DNA of 64,000 nucleotides from Phragmites australis (taxonomy: Eukaryota; Streptophyta; Magnoliopsida; Poales; Poaceae): NCBI RefSeq assembly GCF_958298935.1, contig NC_084943.1:2676001-2740000 (forward strand), read 5' to 3'. Below are positions 1 through 12,100 of this stretch, one piece after another. The translations under genes were made by a program, and so were the position numbers. The notes below the pieces were generated by a model. The model was not told the origin of the DNA and made no database searches. It saw only the letters and a program-made list of their open reading frames with translations. Positions within the stretch are counted from its first letter, which is position 1, and every line of letters starts with the position of its first letter.

Positions 1-1325
1 CAACCCATTTGGGTTCCAAAAAAGTCATCACTAACACGAAGGGGCTCCAATCAATTTAGGTTCCAAAGAAAATTTGAAGCCCGAGACGGCTATAGGGATT
101 TAGAGGCTTAGCTCACAAAATGAAGTGAAGATTCAAGCAAAGAAGCCAAGTATAGAAGATATGCGCATTGATGAAGATCATGATCACCACATACCCAAAT
201 CCTGATCCAAAGGTAAAAGAGTTAAATGGTAGCTAGACTTATGTTCATGTGTTTTTGTTTTGCTTATAGCTTATTTGCCTCATCTAGCATTGTATATGCT
301 TATTTTAATTTATTGCAATACCTAGTGTAGGTTTTTATATGGTAGGTTACTTGTGTTTATCTCTAACTCATGAGCAAACTACATGGTTTATTAGTTGTAG
401 GTTTATTGCTTGGCACTAGTTTTTTAGTATCTTTCATGTGCCATGATTCAATCTATTGGATAAATCTTTATTGTTATCAATAACAAGTGCATATATATCT
501 CACAAATATTCAACACTTGTATGCACATATTTAGAGGGAGTATATCCTACTATGATTTTGAGACTAACATAAGTTTCTAGTGATATCTTTTGTAGTCTCA
601 TGGAGCAATCAACATGTCCCCAGAGGTATACAATGCTCAAATACTTCAATTGGTATCATTGTCAAATCTTTTATTTATTTAAGATACCTCAATACATAAT
701 ATAGCTTAAACTTCCTATCTTAATATATTGTCTAGTTGTGCATATATATTTCTTTCTCATCATATATATGCACACATATAGGGGGAGTTTTAGACTATAT
801 TATGAGAGTTTCATAAATTATGATCCATGTGCTTTCATAGGCTACAATTGATATCATTCGTTTATAGTGATATCTATACAATTGGTATCCTTTTATTGAT
901 CATGATTTGTGAAGCTCTCTCCCATGTGTTCTAATATCTTTCACTTGAGTTCAATATGTATTTACAGTCCTTTTTGGGAGATTGTTAATAAAGGAGGAGA
1001 AGTTTTATGACCAAAGCAAGATGAACAATACGAGGAGATTGTAGCAACAAGTAAGACATCTAGAAATGCCAAAGTTGACAAAGGGAAAGAAGAAAAGATA
1101 CTAGACGCTTAGATTGACAAAAGAGAAGCTCTTGCATAGGTCGTTCAAGGGAGATAGTCGCATACAGAAAAAGAGAGCCACAATAAAGGGAACTAAGTGG
1201 TAAAAATATACATCCAAGCAATGTGGTAAGAGTTTGTGCTCGCTAATGATCTTTACATTAGGTATCATTTGTGATTTGCCACTTACTTTAGTTGTGTTGT
1301 CATCAATCACCAAAAAGGAAAAGAT
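1..1325 (+). mobile_element. Copia (SIRE/Maximus-like) 3' internal non-coding region
   Basis: AT-rich DNA with no long ORF. A degenerate unit recurs about every 200-250 bases and ends in a purine tract after a run resembling TATGCACACATAT: near 525-545, 770-790 and 985-1005 (the last contains AAAGGAGGAGAAG). Repeated polypurine-like tracts just 5' of the 3' LTR are typical of SIRE/Maximus Copia elements, and an LTR-like sequence starts at 1326. The element has no recognisable gag or pol inside the window. The lineage is an inference from this layout. Confidence 0.45.
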
Positions 1326-2050
1326 TGTAGCGAAAATGACCCCACTAGGCTATGATTGTGATTTTGGTGATTAATAACAACATATTCAATATGATTTAAC
1401 ACCGAAGTCTGCGTAACACCGAAGCATTATTTTCAGAGAGAGTTGCATTGACTAGGTTGGCTGAAGACAACTCACCGGATAGTCCGGTGATGAAGTGATG
1501 TATACCGGATGCATATACCAGAGTAATTTACACAAAGAAGAAGGAAAGACTCGGATGGCTCAGGATAATTCACCGGATAGTTCGGTGATGAAGATGAAGT
1601 ATACACCAGAGTGTCCAGTATTCATAGAGGTTTGAGTGAGGTTTCAATGGCTAGTTTGCGAGAGTGTACTGACCGAATGATCCGATGTTAGTACTACTGT
1701 TCTTACCAGATTATTCGGTGTTAATAGCTTTTCAGAGCCGTTGGGTTAACGGCTAATACGTGGATTTAAGGCTATAAATACTCTCCATTCGGTAATTTGA
1801 AGGTGCTAGAGTTCAAAGAAGTTTATATACACCTGAGAAGATATTCAAACCATTAAAATGCTCAAAGTGATCATTCAAGTTGATTAAGCATGCTATTAGA
1901 TAATGATTAGTGTTTATAAGTCTAGAGAAAATGTTGTTAAGTGATTGCTACCTAAAGAGTGGATTAAAGAGTGATTCAATCTTATATTAAGTGGTACGCT
2001 GACACCTTATAGTCTTTATGCCTAGCAAGCCCCTCTGGGACCCAAGGGAA
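1326..2050 (+). mobile_element. LTR-like sequence, Copia type, copy 1
   Basis: Starts TGTAGCGAAAATGACCC. The same start (TGTAGTGAAAATAACCC) opens the LTR-like sequence at 18714, and the two can be followed in parallel. Both are studded with short inverted motifs of the form CACCGGA...TCCGGTG spaced by GATGAAG. Both contain a CTATAAATACTC promoter-like motif (about 1771-1783 here). The 3' boundary near 2050 is uncertain because no clean CA end with a target duplication was found. Confidence 0.5.
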
Positions 2051-3258
2051 ATCAAATGTATTTCATGAAGAATTTTCAAAGGTAAATGATGGCGATTTAT
2101 GCATTTTTGATATAGAATGAGAGTATCAGGAGTATTACCCGACGAGTTCACCAACATGATGACTGCTTATCTGCAGCAAACCTTTATGAGTTGTGCCACC
2201 TAGTTAGCTAGCTCGCTGGCTACATACATCGGGCTTCACTTCGGATCGATGGAAACACGTTGTATCATTACACACAATTAGATTATTAGCATACATAAAG
2301 CACTGGATTTCATGGTATGGCAGGGTATACTGGCTCGGAATGGCTAACTGTCAGGTGACTGAATTTTTTTTTTCATCACTTAGTTGATTGACTCTGCCGT
2401 CTAATGCTGCTCAACCTGCTGTGGTGCCATGCTTTGTGATTGTTGCAGGGCGCACGCATTTGTTTCATTATGTCTCAATCGCATTCCCTCCAACACATAC
2501 AGGTTGTCAATTGACATATACAAGTTACCATTGTATTGTATTTCTAAAGATTATGCTCAACAATCAGCGACGGATGCAGCGAAGTCATTGAGAGAGTCTG
2601 ATCTTCTTTCTACTCCTTCTTTAGAAAGAAAATTTTATAAGATCCTTCACCGAAAGACTCTTACAAGATCTTGATTCATACCGTCCTTCCTTATTCAAAA
2701 ACTGGTACGTGCAACTGAGAAGAAGAAAAAGACACATAACATAAAAAAAGGTATTTCTGTGAAACCGAATCTTATAAAATTTCCTTTCCCTCTTTCATCT
2801 CATCTTCCTCTTCTTCTCCTTCACTTGCAAAATATATAGGGGAGACTTGGTGGCTATAGGGGAGTGGTAGCCGGCCGCTGTCAACAATGTGTATCACATA
2901 GCAGCCTTGATCCTAATGCGCCAAGGCCGCACGCAGTGATCATACCAACGATGGCAAGCACAAGGGTTGAGACTTGGACAGAGGAAAGTTGTATTACTAC
3001 CTCATTCACCAAGATGCTCAACAATGTGTATGACATATCAACTTATCGATAACAACATTGCAAAACTGCACAAGGATTATGACCTGAACAAAATGGTGGG
3101 AAATATTTAGAAGGAATCGATTTCTCTGCCCCTAGGTTGTCACTTGCTTGGTTAATGCTTTGTCCGAGATCGCCTTCCTGGAGGCGCAGCTATTGCTGTT
3201 AGGGATTTGCAGGCCGCAGTCACAGACAATGGAATTAGGCGCTATTACACGAATAAGA
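2051..3258. other. intergenic, no gene recognised
   Basis: Only short overlapping ORFs with no recognisable motif occur here, and there is no splice pattern. Nothing can be supported apart from simple AT-rich DNA. Confidence 0.4.
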
Positions 3259-3357
3259 CCAGTGTTAGCTCAACACTCAGTTTTATTTTTTTTTACTAAA
3301 TCAGACACCTGAATTTGAGAAGAATTCTGATACCGGTGTCCGTGTCAGGTAAGACTG
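3259..3357. mobile_element. MITE, family 'CAGTGTTAC', copy 1 (short)
   Basis: Begins CCAGTGTTAGCT and ends GTCAGGTAAGACTG, with internal CAGACACCTGAATTTGAG and CGGTGTCCGTGTC. The same terminal and internal words occur at 8433-8610 and 15241-15424, so this is a three-copy short inverted-repeat family in the window. It lies about 300 bp downstream of the PRA1 stop codon. No ORF. The superfamily is not determined because no clear target duplication is visible. Confidence 0.5.
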
Positions 3358-3660
3358 AATAAGACCGGAATCAAATCCGCAATATCATACATATCTCTAG
3401 CAGATGGCCACAAATCATGAATTCAAAATAAAATCGAGGACAGCGATATCATGTTACTACTTCCAATGAATGAAGTGAAATGTCACATCAATATCAAGAT
3501 CACTATGTTTGTTCCAACCTTTCTTATACATCGAATGCAAATCGAAACAAAACTAGATCCGAATCATGTTTGTATACTCTGTCTTTTATTCTCAGCTGAA
3601 AAAACAACAAATCAATGACCTGTGTCTTGGTTCGGCGAAGCAGAGATGTGGCTGACGCGC

Positions 3661-4311
3661 TCAGACGCGTCCCCCGGTGGCGGTGGCGATGAAGGAGAGC
3701 AGGGGGTTGGCGCTGCCGGCAGCCTGGTCGGGCTCGTCGAGGAAGAGGTCTTCCGGCACGCGGAAGGTTCCATGCGCGCAGACGATGGCAGCGCCGAGCG
3801 CGAGGGCGGAGAAGATGAGTGATCCGACGGAGGTGAGGAAGACGACGAACGCGGAGGAGGCGATGAGTCCCCCGAGCACCTCCTTGTCGGAGAAGGTTCG
3901 TCCGCAGGCGGCGAGAGGTGACGCGTCGGCGGGGCGGAAGAGATAGAGGAGGCACCAGGCGGCGAGCAGGGCGAGGAGTGCGGCGAGGGAGAGTGGGTGG
4001 GCGAGGAGAGCAGCGGCGAGGGACAGCGTGACGACGGCGGCGTAGTTGACGCGGAAGTAGGCGAGGTTCTTGCGGAGGCGGGAGGCGGCGTCGGAGAGGG
4101 ACTCCGGGCGGGAGAGCGCGGAGCGGTCGATAAGCTCGGGCCAGGGCCGCGCGCCGGAGAGCGCGCGCTTGGCCGAGTCGAGGTGACGGGACAGGAAGGC
4201 GCGGGTGGCTGCAGGGTTGGCCGCAGCAGCGTCGGCGGTGGGCGCAGGGGTTGGTGATGCTGCGGTGGTGGTAGTAGCGGTGGGGAGAAGGGGAGGGGAA
4301 GCCGCGGCCAT
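3661..4311 (-). CDS. PRA1: PRA1-family protein (prenylated Rab acceptor, B type)
   Basis: Single-exon gene for 216 residues. PRA1 proteins are ER/Golgi/endosomal membrane proteins that bind prenylated Rab GTPases and help their delivery and membrane cycling. The N-terminus (about 1-60) is Ala/Pro/Ser/Thr-rich and polar. The PRA1 core follows: RPWPELIDRSALSRPES, then RLRKNLAYFRVNYAAVV near residue 90. Two long hydrophobic stretches follow (about 95-130 and 145-180), the family's two membrane hairpins, separated by FSDKEVLGG. Length and order are as expected for plant PRA1.B proteins. The ATG at 4311 sits in the context GCCATGGCC. A CT-rich 5' leader follows upstream. No intron is needed, as is usual for this family. 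Family assignment is firm; the subgroup is less certain. Confidence 0.93.
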   Translation of the reverse strand: MAAASPPLLPTATTTTAASPTPAPTADAAAANPAATRAFLSRHLDSAKRALSGARPWPELIDRSALSRPESLSDAASRLRKNLAYFRVNYAAVVTLSLAAALLAHPLSLAALLALLAAWCLLYLFRPADASPLAACGRTFSDKEVLGGLIASSAFVVFLTSVGSLIFSALALGAAIVCAHGTFRVPEDLFLDEPDQAAGSANPLLSFIATATGGRV

Positions 4312-4529
4312 GGCGTTGCGCGATCTCTCTCTGTCTTCTCTCTCTATGCGGCTTTGGTGGATCTGAGGAGGGAGGAGGACGCGGAGAGATCGCCAAAGGC
4401 AAACGGCAATTTATTCGGGAAGTTGCCACCGACAGGGCACAACGAATGGACAGGTCAACGGTTGCACATTTTCTTTTCTGAAATTTGTGAAAACACCTTA
4501 TTTTTTCTTTCACTCTCCCTAATGATCAG

Positions 4530-4897
4530 CGACTGAAATTGAGGCCGATTTCAGTCGATAATTTTGCACTACGCCGGTGCGGTTCTTGTTCGAGAGGGGG
4601 TCTGGGTCCAGGAGGTCTCCTCGGGCTTACAGGGACGGCTTTGGGAGGTGGCCAGCCCCGCGTAGGCCACGGCCGGACGGCAGTCGGGGCTCCGCCGGCC
4701 ACAGGTGACAGACGACGGCCCGTCGGAGGTGCTGGCAGCGGTTGAGCCACCGGAGACGGGCGTTGCGGGGACGAACATGTCAGATAAAATCGTGATATGA
4801 GGAAGAAGAGAATCAGAGGTGGAAGATGATGTTCAGACAGTTGGATGGCAATCCGGCGGCTGATATTCGTCGACTGAAAAGGAAGGCGTTTTCAGTC
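4530..4897. mobile_element. possible MITE or foldback element upstream of PRA1
   Basis: Two short inverted motifs of the same kind bracket this segment: CGACTGAAAT/ATTTCAGTCG at 4530-4557 and CGACTGAAAA/TTTTCAGTC at 4871-4897. The interior is GC-rich with no credible gene. The reading frames through it are short, Pro/Gly-rich and mutually overlapping. It could be a small DNA transposon inserted about 220 bp upstream of the PRA1 start. A short CCCCCC run follows at about 4931-4942. No target duplication was confirmed. Confidence 0.3.
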
Positions 4898-5508
4898 ACT
4901 TGTAAAATAGCAGCACCATTTTTCGTTTCCCCCCCCCCCCCCTTTTAGCATAATCAGATTAGATTCATAATGGAAGCCTACATTTGCACCAATTTTTTTA
5001 CACAATTTATGAGCCATAGATTTATTGGTTATATTTGTGATTTTGCAAAGCTCTCAAGACGCACATTAGAATCTAGGCAAGTTTTTATTTTAGCTCTCCT
5101 TGAAATAGATTTGAGATTGTTGTCACTGGGAACACCTTCCTTTTTATAAAAGCGAAAAAAGAATGTCACAAGGAGCTGCGTGTTGCATCCTGAAGTCTTC
5201 GAACCATTTCATATTTATTCCTCCCCTGCATTTTTTTTGGCCTACCAAACACACAAAAAAGGGGCCAGAGTTCCGGAGAAAAGCAGCAAAGAGCTTGTCA
5301 CTAAAAACAATGGTTAGGTAAAGACGCAAGGAGATGCACAAGAAATTCAACAACAAACAGGGGGAGCAGAGCTGTCCTAGTTAGGCAGCAAAACTGGTAA
5401 AACATCACAAGCTCTTGGACCTAACACAAACAACCAATACACCAGCAAAGTTCCACCACGCTTTTCAGGAGCACACCTCCATTAGACCATTACATCATTC
5501 CCTACATA

Positions 5509-5773
5509 CTCCCTCCGGTCAAATATTCAAAAATATTTGACATATTGGACATGGCACGGTCTTCGGTGCTCACATTTGACCATTATTTTTTATTAGAATA
5601 TATTTATAAAGTCCAATAAGTTTATAAGATTATGAAAGTATTTTTCAAGACAAATACACACATATATTTTCATGTTTTGAAAACTAAATATTTCAAAAGT
5701 TATTGATGGTCAACGTTTCAAAAGTTTGATCAGATCTTGTCCAAATTACCATGTATTTTATAACCGGAGAGAG
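5509..5773. mobile_element. Stowaway-type MITE (Tc1/mariner)
   Basis: The left end CTCCCTCCGG and right end CCGGAGAGAG form a terminal inverted repeat with one mismatch. Each end abuts a TA dinucleotide (5507-5508 and 5774-5775), the duplication expected for Tc1/mariner MITEs. The interior is AT-rich with TCAAATATTCAAAAATATTTGAC near the left end. It lies in the 3' flank of the MIF-like gene. Confidence 0.75.
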
Positions 5774-6169
5774 TACTGTACAAGCAATGCAACTTCCTAC
5801 GTTATTCCGATTTCCAAAGAACCAGCCAATCACCATCACAGAATACTCTATGAAACTTTAGTCTGAAACAAGAAATAACAGCCATACAAGGCTGCCATTG
5901 TTTCCAGTGAGCAAAAGAAGCTAGGCAGAACTTCTGCTGAGGCTCTAACCATTTCAAGCTTAGCATAGCCAGAGGACCAAACAACAAAATTAACCATTAA
6001 GCGAACGCACATACCACAAGCATGCTAAGTTGCATTCAAACACGTCCGTGTCCCAGTTTCACATAATAATTCTCACTTCCCACAGTTATCTTACGAAATT
6101 GTCCTTAATAGGCAATGAGTATGACTTAGATAACCCAAATTTCCTGCGGTGAAGCCATGGACCTTAAAT

Positions 6170-8185
6170 CTAGAAGGTGGAGCCGTTCCAACCAAAGTCT
6201 GAGCGCTGCATAATCACATAATGGATGTATCAGTGCTCACAATCAGCATGATGCTGAGATAACGGTGGATCTTGAAGATACTAACACCATCTATGTAAGC
6301 AAAAGGAACTAGATGCAACATTAACAAGACGGCATGAAACGACTGCTGGCATGATCTATTCTTGATGCAAAGCATGCAAACACTGAGCATGTTCTTGTGC
6401 CGGATGGGCCTAACAAATAGCAAAATTTTAATGAGAACATGATGACGGTAATGAAGACCCATGAATGAGCACTAAATAAGGAGTGGCTGCTTGCCTTTGA
6501 ATCGTGGAACTTGAGGTAGAAGCGGGACTTGGGTATGGACAGCTTTGACTCCAGGATAGAAGCTATGCCAGCACTCAACTTCTTATTGACATCAGGATTC
6601 AGCCCTCCAATGGAAACAAGCTCACCATAAGCGGCAGGCTCCTGGGTACCCCCAAATGACATAGGCACTGAACCCTTGAGAACAACCATCATGTACTGTG
6701 AGAGAACAAGCATTCTAGTTAGTGTCTTCATGATGAGGAGAAATGGCTTTGATTGGATAAATCAATAACTGAAAAGTAATAATATCCAATGGCAGAAGCT
6801 CAAGTCTAGCAACACGTCACCCACAAGAAATGTAGAGTAAACATATGAGAATGAGACTAGCGTGCCCAGGGTATGAAATTGAATCTTAAGTATTCAGACT
6901 TCCAAGTTTCAGAGAAGTCATTTTGGTACAAGATATCTGGTCTACTAGTAACAAAGCAGCTACCTGAATAACACTAACAGGATCATACAACTAACAGATA
7001 GTGAGAGCAACTAACCTCTAATATGGTCACTCGAGTGTCAAACTTAAGGTACTGAACTAGGTAAAACGGTTGATAAATATGATGCCAAATTTACTTTATG
7101 TATGTAATTGAATGATGTAGCATCAGGGAGAATGTTAAGGAAAAGCACATACAACCCATGTTCCAGAAATTTAACGGTTCTTGAGGATAGTTCTGAAGCC
7201 AACATGATGGATAGTTAATTATCAAGAATTGTGGTACACTGGGGGTTGCTGCAAATCCAGTCCAGGAAAACAATGAGCACAGACTCCCATCAGAAGGCTG
7301 TGTGCATCTCAGGATGCAGAGGTGGGGATTTATATTCCGTTGTCCGAAAAGACTCCCATCAGTCAGTTTGTTGTAAATACTAAATACGCTTCTATTCCAA
7401 GTCAATCCAATCTGCACACCTATGCGTTAGTTAGATTAGCAGATCAGTAAATTTGCTAGCCGAACGGCTTCATATGTCTTGTACCAAGTGATTACAAATT
7501 TACAACGGCCACTACATCAGTACCAGCGGACACGGTGGGAATGCTATCTCAGCTACTATCATAAATCAGGCTGGCTTCCTAATGCTAAATTAGTCAAAAT
7601 TACAGGTTCTGCGATATATGCACTCAGCTCAAGAATGGCAACAAAAACCTAGAGATTGGAGTCCCCATTCTAGGGCTTTCAGATGTGCCATGTTAATATC
7701 GACAAAGTTTCGGAGTGGGGTACCGTGAGTATGAACATTGGAGTGTCAACGTTAATAAGCCTAGAGGTCAAAGTCACCACTCTAACAACTATCATAGAGC
7801 AAAGATGAGAGATTTTGCACCGATTCTCATTCACACACCATTGGTAAACATGATTAACTGATTGATTGCCCACAGGAAGGGAGTAAGCTTATGTTGCTCA
7901 AAACCCTAGCAGTCCGCTGATGCGAATCAGCAAACGAAAACAAAACATACAGATTGCCAATCAAATATTTGCAAGAGGAGAGGCACCTTCCCACAAGAAC
8001 TTGCATATGAGACAACATCGAGAAGAAAGAAGCAACGACAGAACTGGAAGGGGAAAGGAAGAGGTGAGCCGTACGGCCTCAGGCTTGCCGATGACGGTGG
8101 CGACGGTCTTGGAGGCGTCGGCGAGGATGGAGGAGGTGTCCACCCCATCAAGGTTCACGTTCGTCGACACGTTCAGGCAAGGCAT
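6170..8185 (-). CDS. MDL: MIF / D-dopachrome tautomerase-like protein (MDL)
   Basis: Three coding exons on the minus strand: 8185-8075 (37 codons), 6695-6495 (67 codons) and 6205-6170 (11 codons plus TAG), giving 115 residues, the usual MIF length. It begins MPCLNV, so Pro2, the catalytic base of the tautomerase fold, is present. The conserved lysine (GKPEAY, Lys34 counting Met) is also present, as are SFGGTQEPAAYGELVSIGG in the core and a C-terminus ending GWNGSTF. Plant MDL proteins are small cytosolic or peroxisomal trimers with weak tautomerase activity and proposed stress roles. Both introns are phase 0. Intron 1 (6696-8074) is GT-AG with donor GTACGG. Intron 2 (6206-6494) starts GCAAGC and ends TGCAG, a GC-AG intron. 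Phase and protein length both require this choice. A CT microsatellite lies in the 5'UTR. Confidence 0.95.
6206..6494 (-). other. GC-AG intron of the MIF-like gene
   Basis: Exon 2 ends ...TCAAAG and is followed directly by GCAAGCAGCC. The AAG|GCAAG context is the known consensus for GC donors. The acceptor is TGCAG at 6210-6206. No GT donor nearby keeps the frame and gives the conserved C-terminus. Reading through the donor instead adds an unrelated tail. Confidence 0.85.
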
Positions 8186-8283
8186 CCTCGCTCGCTTCCG
8201 CTTCCTCTTCCGCCGCGCTCTTCTCCTTCCTCCTGGCTTCTGCTCTTCCGGCCGCCTTCCTTCCCCACTCTCCGCCTCTGCTG

Positions 8284-8284
<1 letters not shown>

Positions 8285-8318
<34 letters not shown>
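8285..8318. repeat. (CT)n microsatellite in the MIF-like 5'UTR
   Basis: About 17 CT dinucleotides lie about 100 bp upstream of the MIF-like start codon, which places them in the probable 5'UTR (GA repeat on the mRNA strand). GA/CT tracts are common in plant core promoters and leaders and are length-polymorphic. Confidence 0.85.
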
Positions 8319-8323
<5 letters not shown>

Positions 8324-8432
8324 GCGGCTGCTATGCTCCGGAGTCTCTCCTATTCTTCGATGGGCTCTGGCCCATTGGTTTTCTAAAGCCTTCCTCCTCT
8401 CCACTGGGGTGGACTGCACTTGTACACGCTAC

Positions 8433-8610
8433 CAGTATTACCTACGCATCTGTGGACTGCATCTATATTCAAATTTTTTTATCGAATCAAACACTTCAAA
8501 TCTATATTAGAATTCTAGTTGTATTTTACATATTTAAATTTTCTTTACAAAATTAAACACACAAATCCAAATCGAATTTCGACACTCATGTCTGTGTCAA
8601 AATAACACTA
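8433..8610. mobile_element. MITE, family 'CAGTGTTAC', copy 2
   Basis: Ends are CAGTATTACCTACG and GTGTCAAAATAACACT. The interior has ATCGAATCAAACACTTCAAATC and GACACTCATGTCTGTGTC, matching the words of copies 1 and 3. It lies in the promoter-proximal 5' flank of the MIF-like gene, about 250 bp upstream of its ATG. Confidence 0.5.
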
Positions 8611-9153
8611 CTCTATCCGCTGCACGCTACACGGTAAAGTCTTCAGACACAGACAGCACAGCACATTGCTGGACCTGGGTGTCAGACAAACATTAGCAGT
8701 CTCAACTATACCATACTTGCATAATATAGGATCAAGAAACTAACTCAGATAGATCAATCTGTTCCAAGAATCACCGAGTTATCGGATGCCAACAATCATT
8801 AAAAGGGTAGGAAAAAGAGTTTCATTTTCCTCACTGAAATTTACAAGGAGGGCTTTGTAACTGAATACAGCTTCTCTTGTACAGGGTATGCAAAGCAGTT
8901 GAAAGCTGTGAAAAACATCCTACGGATGGCATAACAAGAGAGCTCAACTAGCTAACACCAAATACAAGTATACATACTTCCACAAAGCTACATCAGCTAC
9001 CATGTTATCTGCCACACAGGCTTGCGTTGCTCAAGGGCAGGGCTATGACCTGCAGCCATATGTTTTTCTTGCTACTGTTCTGTAACTACACTTCCATGTT
9101 GACTGTGAGAGATCAACTAAATGATTGAATATACATGGTTATATGTATGTCCT
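8611..9153. other. intergenic, includes probable MATE 3'UTR
   Basis: No gene-like ORF. The part nearest 9153 is presumably the 3'UTR of the MATE gene, but no clear poly(A) signal was singled out. Confidence 0.4.
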
Positions 9154-12100
9154 TTACTCGGTCTTGGACATGATTATTTCCCAAGGTCCACGTTTGCTCC
9201 CGAACCTGAAAACAAGAAAATCACTTTCAAGTCATTCATGCTGATTCTAATCCAGTCCGGGAATCTTTCCTTTTCCTCAAGCCTGAAATTTGGTTTTCTA
9301 ACGAAGCCAAGCAAGCGGCTTGTTCCTAAAAATAAAAATCCTAAGAGAGGAACAGAGGGATCATCCATTACTACCTCCAGAGCCCAGCAATTGCTCGCAA
9401 ACTCATAAATAGAGTAAGGCCAGCCCAGATGCCACCCAGACCAAACTTAGGAGCAGCGGCAAGTAGGAATATTGATGAGACAGCCCCTGCAAAAAACTGA
9501 AACAGCAAAGAAGCCAATATGGTTAGGATGGAAAAGCTACAGCACGTTCAGTGATAGCTGATGAGACTATAATGGGATAGAGTAGGGATAGAAACCGTAG
9601 AATATGCAGCATAGGCGAAGTCAGAAACACCGTAGTAGAGCCCATCGGCCACAAATGCAATAGCATTTATCGGCTGAGAAATAGTGACAAACTGCAACAA
9701 TTCAACATTCACAAAGTGAACATAAAATCACTGCAAATTACTTGAGAAACTAAGCATTGACCTCTTAAAATTTTCATTACCCAAACTCCAGATCGGGCAA
9801 CATCTAGAACTGATGGATCATCTGTAAACAGCAAGGACAGAGATTCAAACCCAACGAATAACGTAGCAGCAAGTGCAACACCAGTCATGCCTCCAACCTA
9901 CATTAAAAAAGGGAATAGTAAGTTAGCCTTCAGCTTCAAACCAAAGCAAAAGGAGAAACTTCAGTAGCATTTCTGATTTTTTTTGAAGAAACGACTTCTT
10001 AACCTGCAGGACTCTGTATAAAACTATGCGGGCTTTCTCATAGTTCCCTTTCGCATATTCGCTAGCAAGTAGAGCCTGTGCAAATTAGGGATACTTTACA
10101 AACAAATACACAGGTAACAAGCTCGATGACAGGTCCATTCCAGTAATTTTGCAGACCTGACCAGCAAGGGCTAGGGCATCATTGAGCAGAGAAATCGTTA
10201 ACCACACTTGCAAGCATATCTCATAGCCAGCCATTGGAACAGGCCCTTCCCTTGTAGCCAGGGATGTAGATAATGTCAGTGTCAGGAAAACTGCAATTGT
10301 TCTGCCAATTAGCAGTCCACCTGAAAATCATTCAGTTCAGTTTGTTATCATAAAGGTCAATTACACTAAGATGTAACTCAGGGTGCTTAATAAGCTGACT
10401 AATGGAGTTGAATTTATGGATAGTTGTCTGTCTGTTCAGAATCAATACTTTCTTACAATAAAACAAAAACATCATGTGGAAAATTCTTGGATATGAGCAT
10501 GAGGAAAATTGACCAACCAGATTTCAGGTAGCGGATGATTCCATCACCAATGATATTCCATGAGAACAGCGCTACTTCGTTATTCAGCTTCCAAAGGAGG
10601 ATGAAAGCTGTCAAGTACCTGAATACATGTAGATAAAAAATGCAAACAGTTAGGGGATTATAATAATAAGTATAGTTGACAAAAAGATGAAGCAAAGATG
10701 CTCCAAATGAGGAAAGCTAATTTTATTGCCAACAATATCATGATGGCATCAACATACTCAGAGGTCACCGTGGCCAATGCAGCGCCACTTACTCCTAGAC
10801 CAAGTGGAAAAATAAGGACAGCATCCAAGATTGCATTTAATAGGTTGCCAGCACCTGTATGCATTATGCCATTAGTCCCTTAATCATTTTAAATCAATTA
10901 CATACAGTGTCTTAAATAAGAAACCAAATATAGTTATAACAAAAATATGTATTTACATAGGAAGGTCCAAAGCAATTCCAAATGTAGTGTTATGTGTTAC
11001 ATTATTTGATCGAAATGAGCTGGCATACTCTTACCCACAGCATACAACGGTGTCTTTGTATCCAAGAATCCACGAAATGCACCCTGAGCTGCAAGTGCCA
11101 CTATGATTGGTGGAGCACCATATGCCCTTAAAGAAAGAAATTGTTCTGCCGGTGCTCGCATCGGTGAATCCTGGGTAGGCAGTAAACAGAACAACTTATG
11201 TTCAGCAAGAGTGTTTTTATAGCAAACTGCAAGAGTATTGGGAATCAGTAACAGCGGCTATCATTAAGTATAATTTACAACAGTTCCAACATTACAGAAC
11301 CTTAAAGTCAGAACATCATGTTCCAGAGAAGAGACAGGTCGTTTTAGAAATCTGAGTACTGCATTAAATTAGTCTTACGTACGACGGGTATACCAATGAT
11401 GTTCATTAGTGTCCCAGATCCAACAAGCAGTGCCACCATTTCCAACAATCCAATACCAGCAGCTAGAGCCAAGGACGTTGACACAGCCGGAAGAATTTTC
11501 TTTTGTTCACTTGCCTTCTCTTGAGGTGTTGAAAATCCGTCTCCTAGGTGAGAACTAAACACTAGTCACTGTAATGCAAATAACAGAGCTGCTTTTCAAA
11601 AAGCAAATAAAACTCTTAATTTGCTTACTTTCTTCTGTGCCACTATAATCGGCATCCACCGCCTGCTGCTCAGCAACAAAGGATGTCGTGACATTAAGCA
11701 ATGGCACATTGAACAGCTTGGATACCAAATTGAAGATAGAAACGGACGCACCAACAGCCGCAAGTTCAGCCGAGCCTGAAGACAGACTTAGCTCATTAAA
11801 TGAATAAAAAAATTGAATTCAACATGATTGTAAATGTGCTGAACTCTAAGCTGGAACTCGTACAATTTATACAGCCTGTAAAGATTACTTTGTATGGCAT
11901 AGCTCTAGTCGTCTTATCAAAAAGCGCAGCTTTGGCTACTGAAATATCTAGTTTGTGTAGTTTCCGTCTTGCAACGTTTTCAGTTCCACTCTAAGTCTCT
12001 AGGGTGAAATTGAAAGTCCCATGATGTAACTCACATGATATGTTATCCTGTTCCGAGACACCATTTGGATTTGGGAGACGATTTTTGTACTAAAGTTGTT

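Noticed and set aside
3524..4513. 329-codon minus-strand ORF
   Set aside because: Arg/Pro/His-rich shadow frame of the PRA1 gene; the PRA1 frame has clear domain features and this one has none.
4526..4778. Short Pro/Arg-rich ORFs upstream of PRA1
   Set aside because: Several overlapping frames of similar length on both strands, no motif, within a possible MITE; treated as chance ORFs.
7920..8510. 196-codon plus-strand ORF
   Set aside because: Antisense to MIF-like exon 1 and its CT microsatellite (Ser/Leu run); no independent support.
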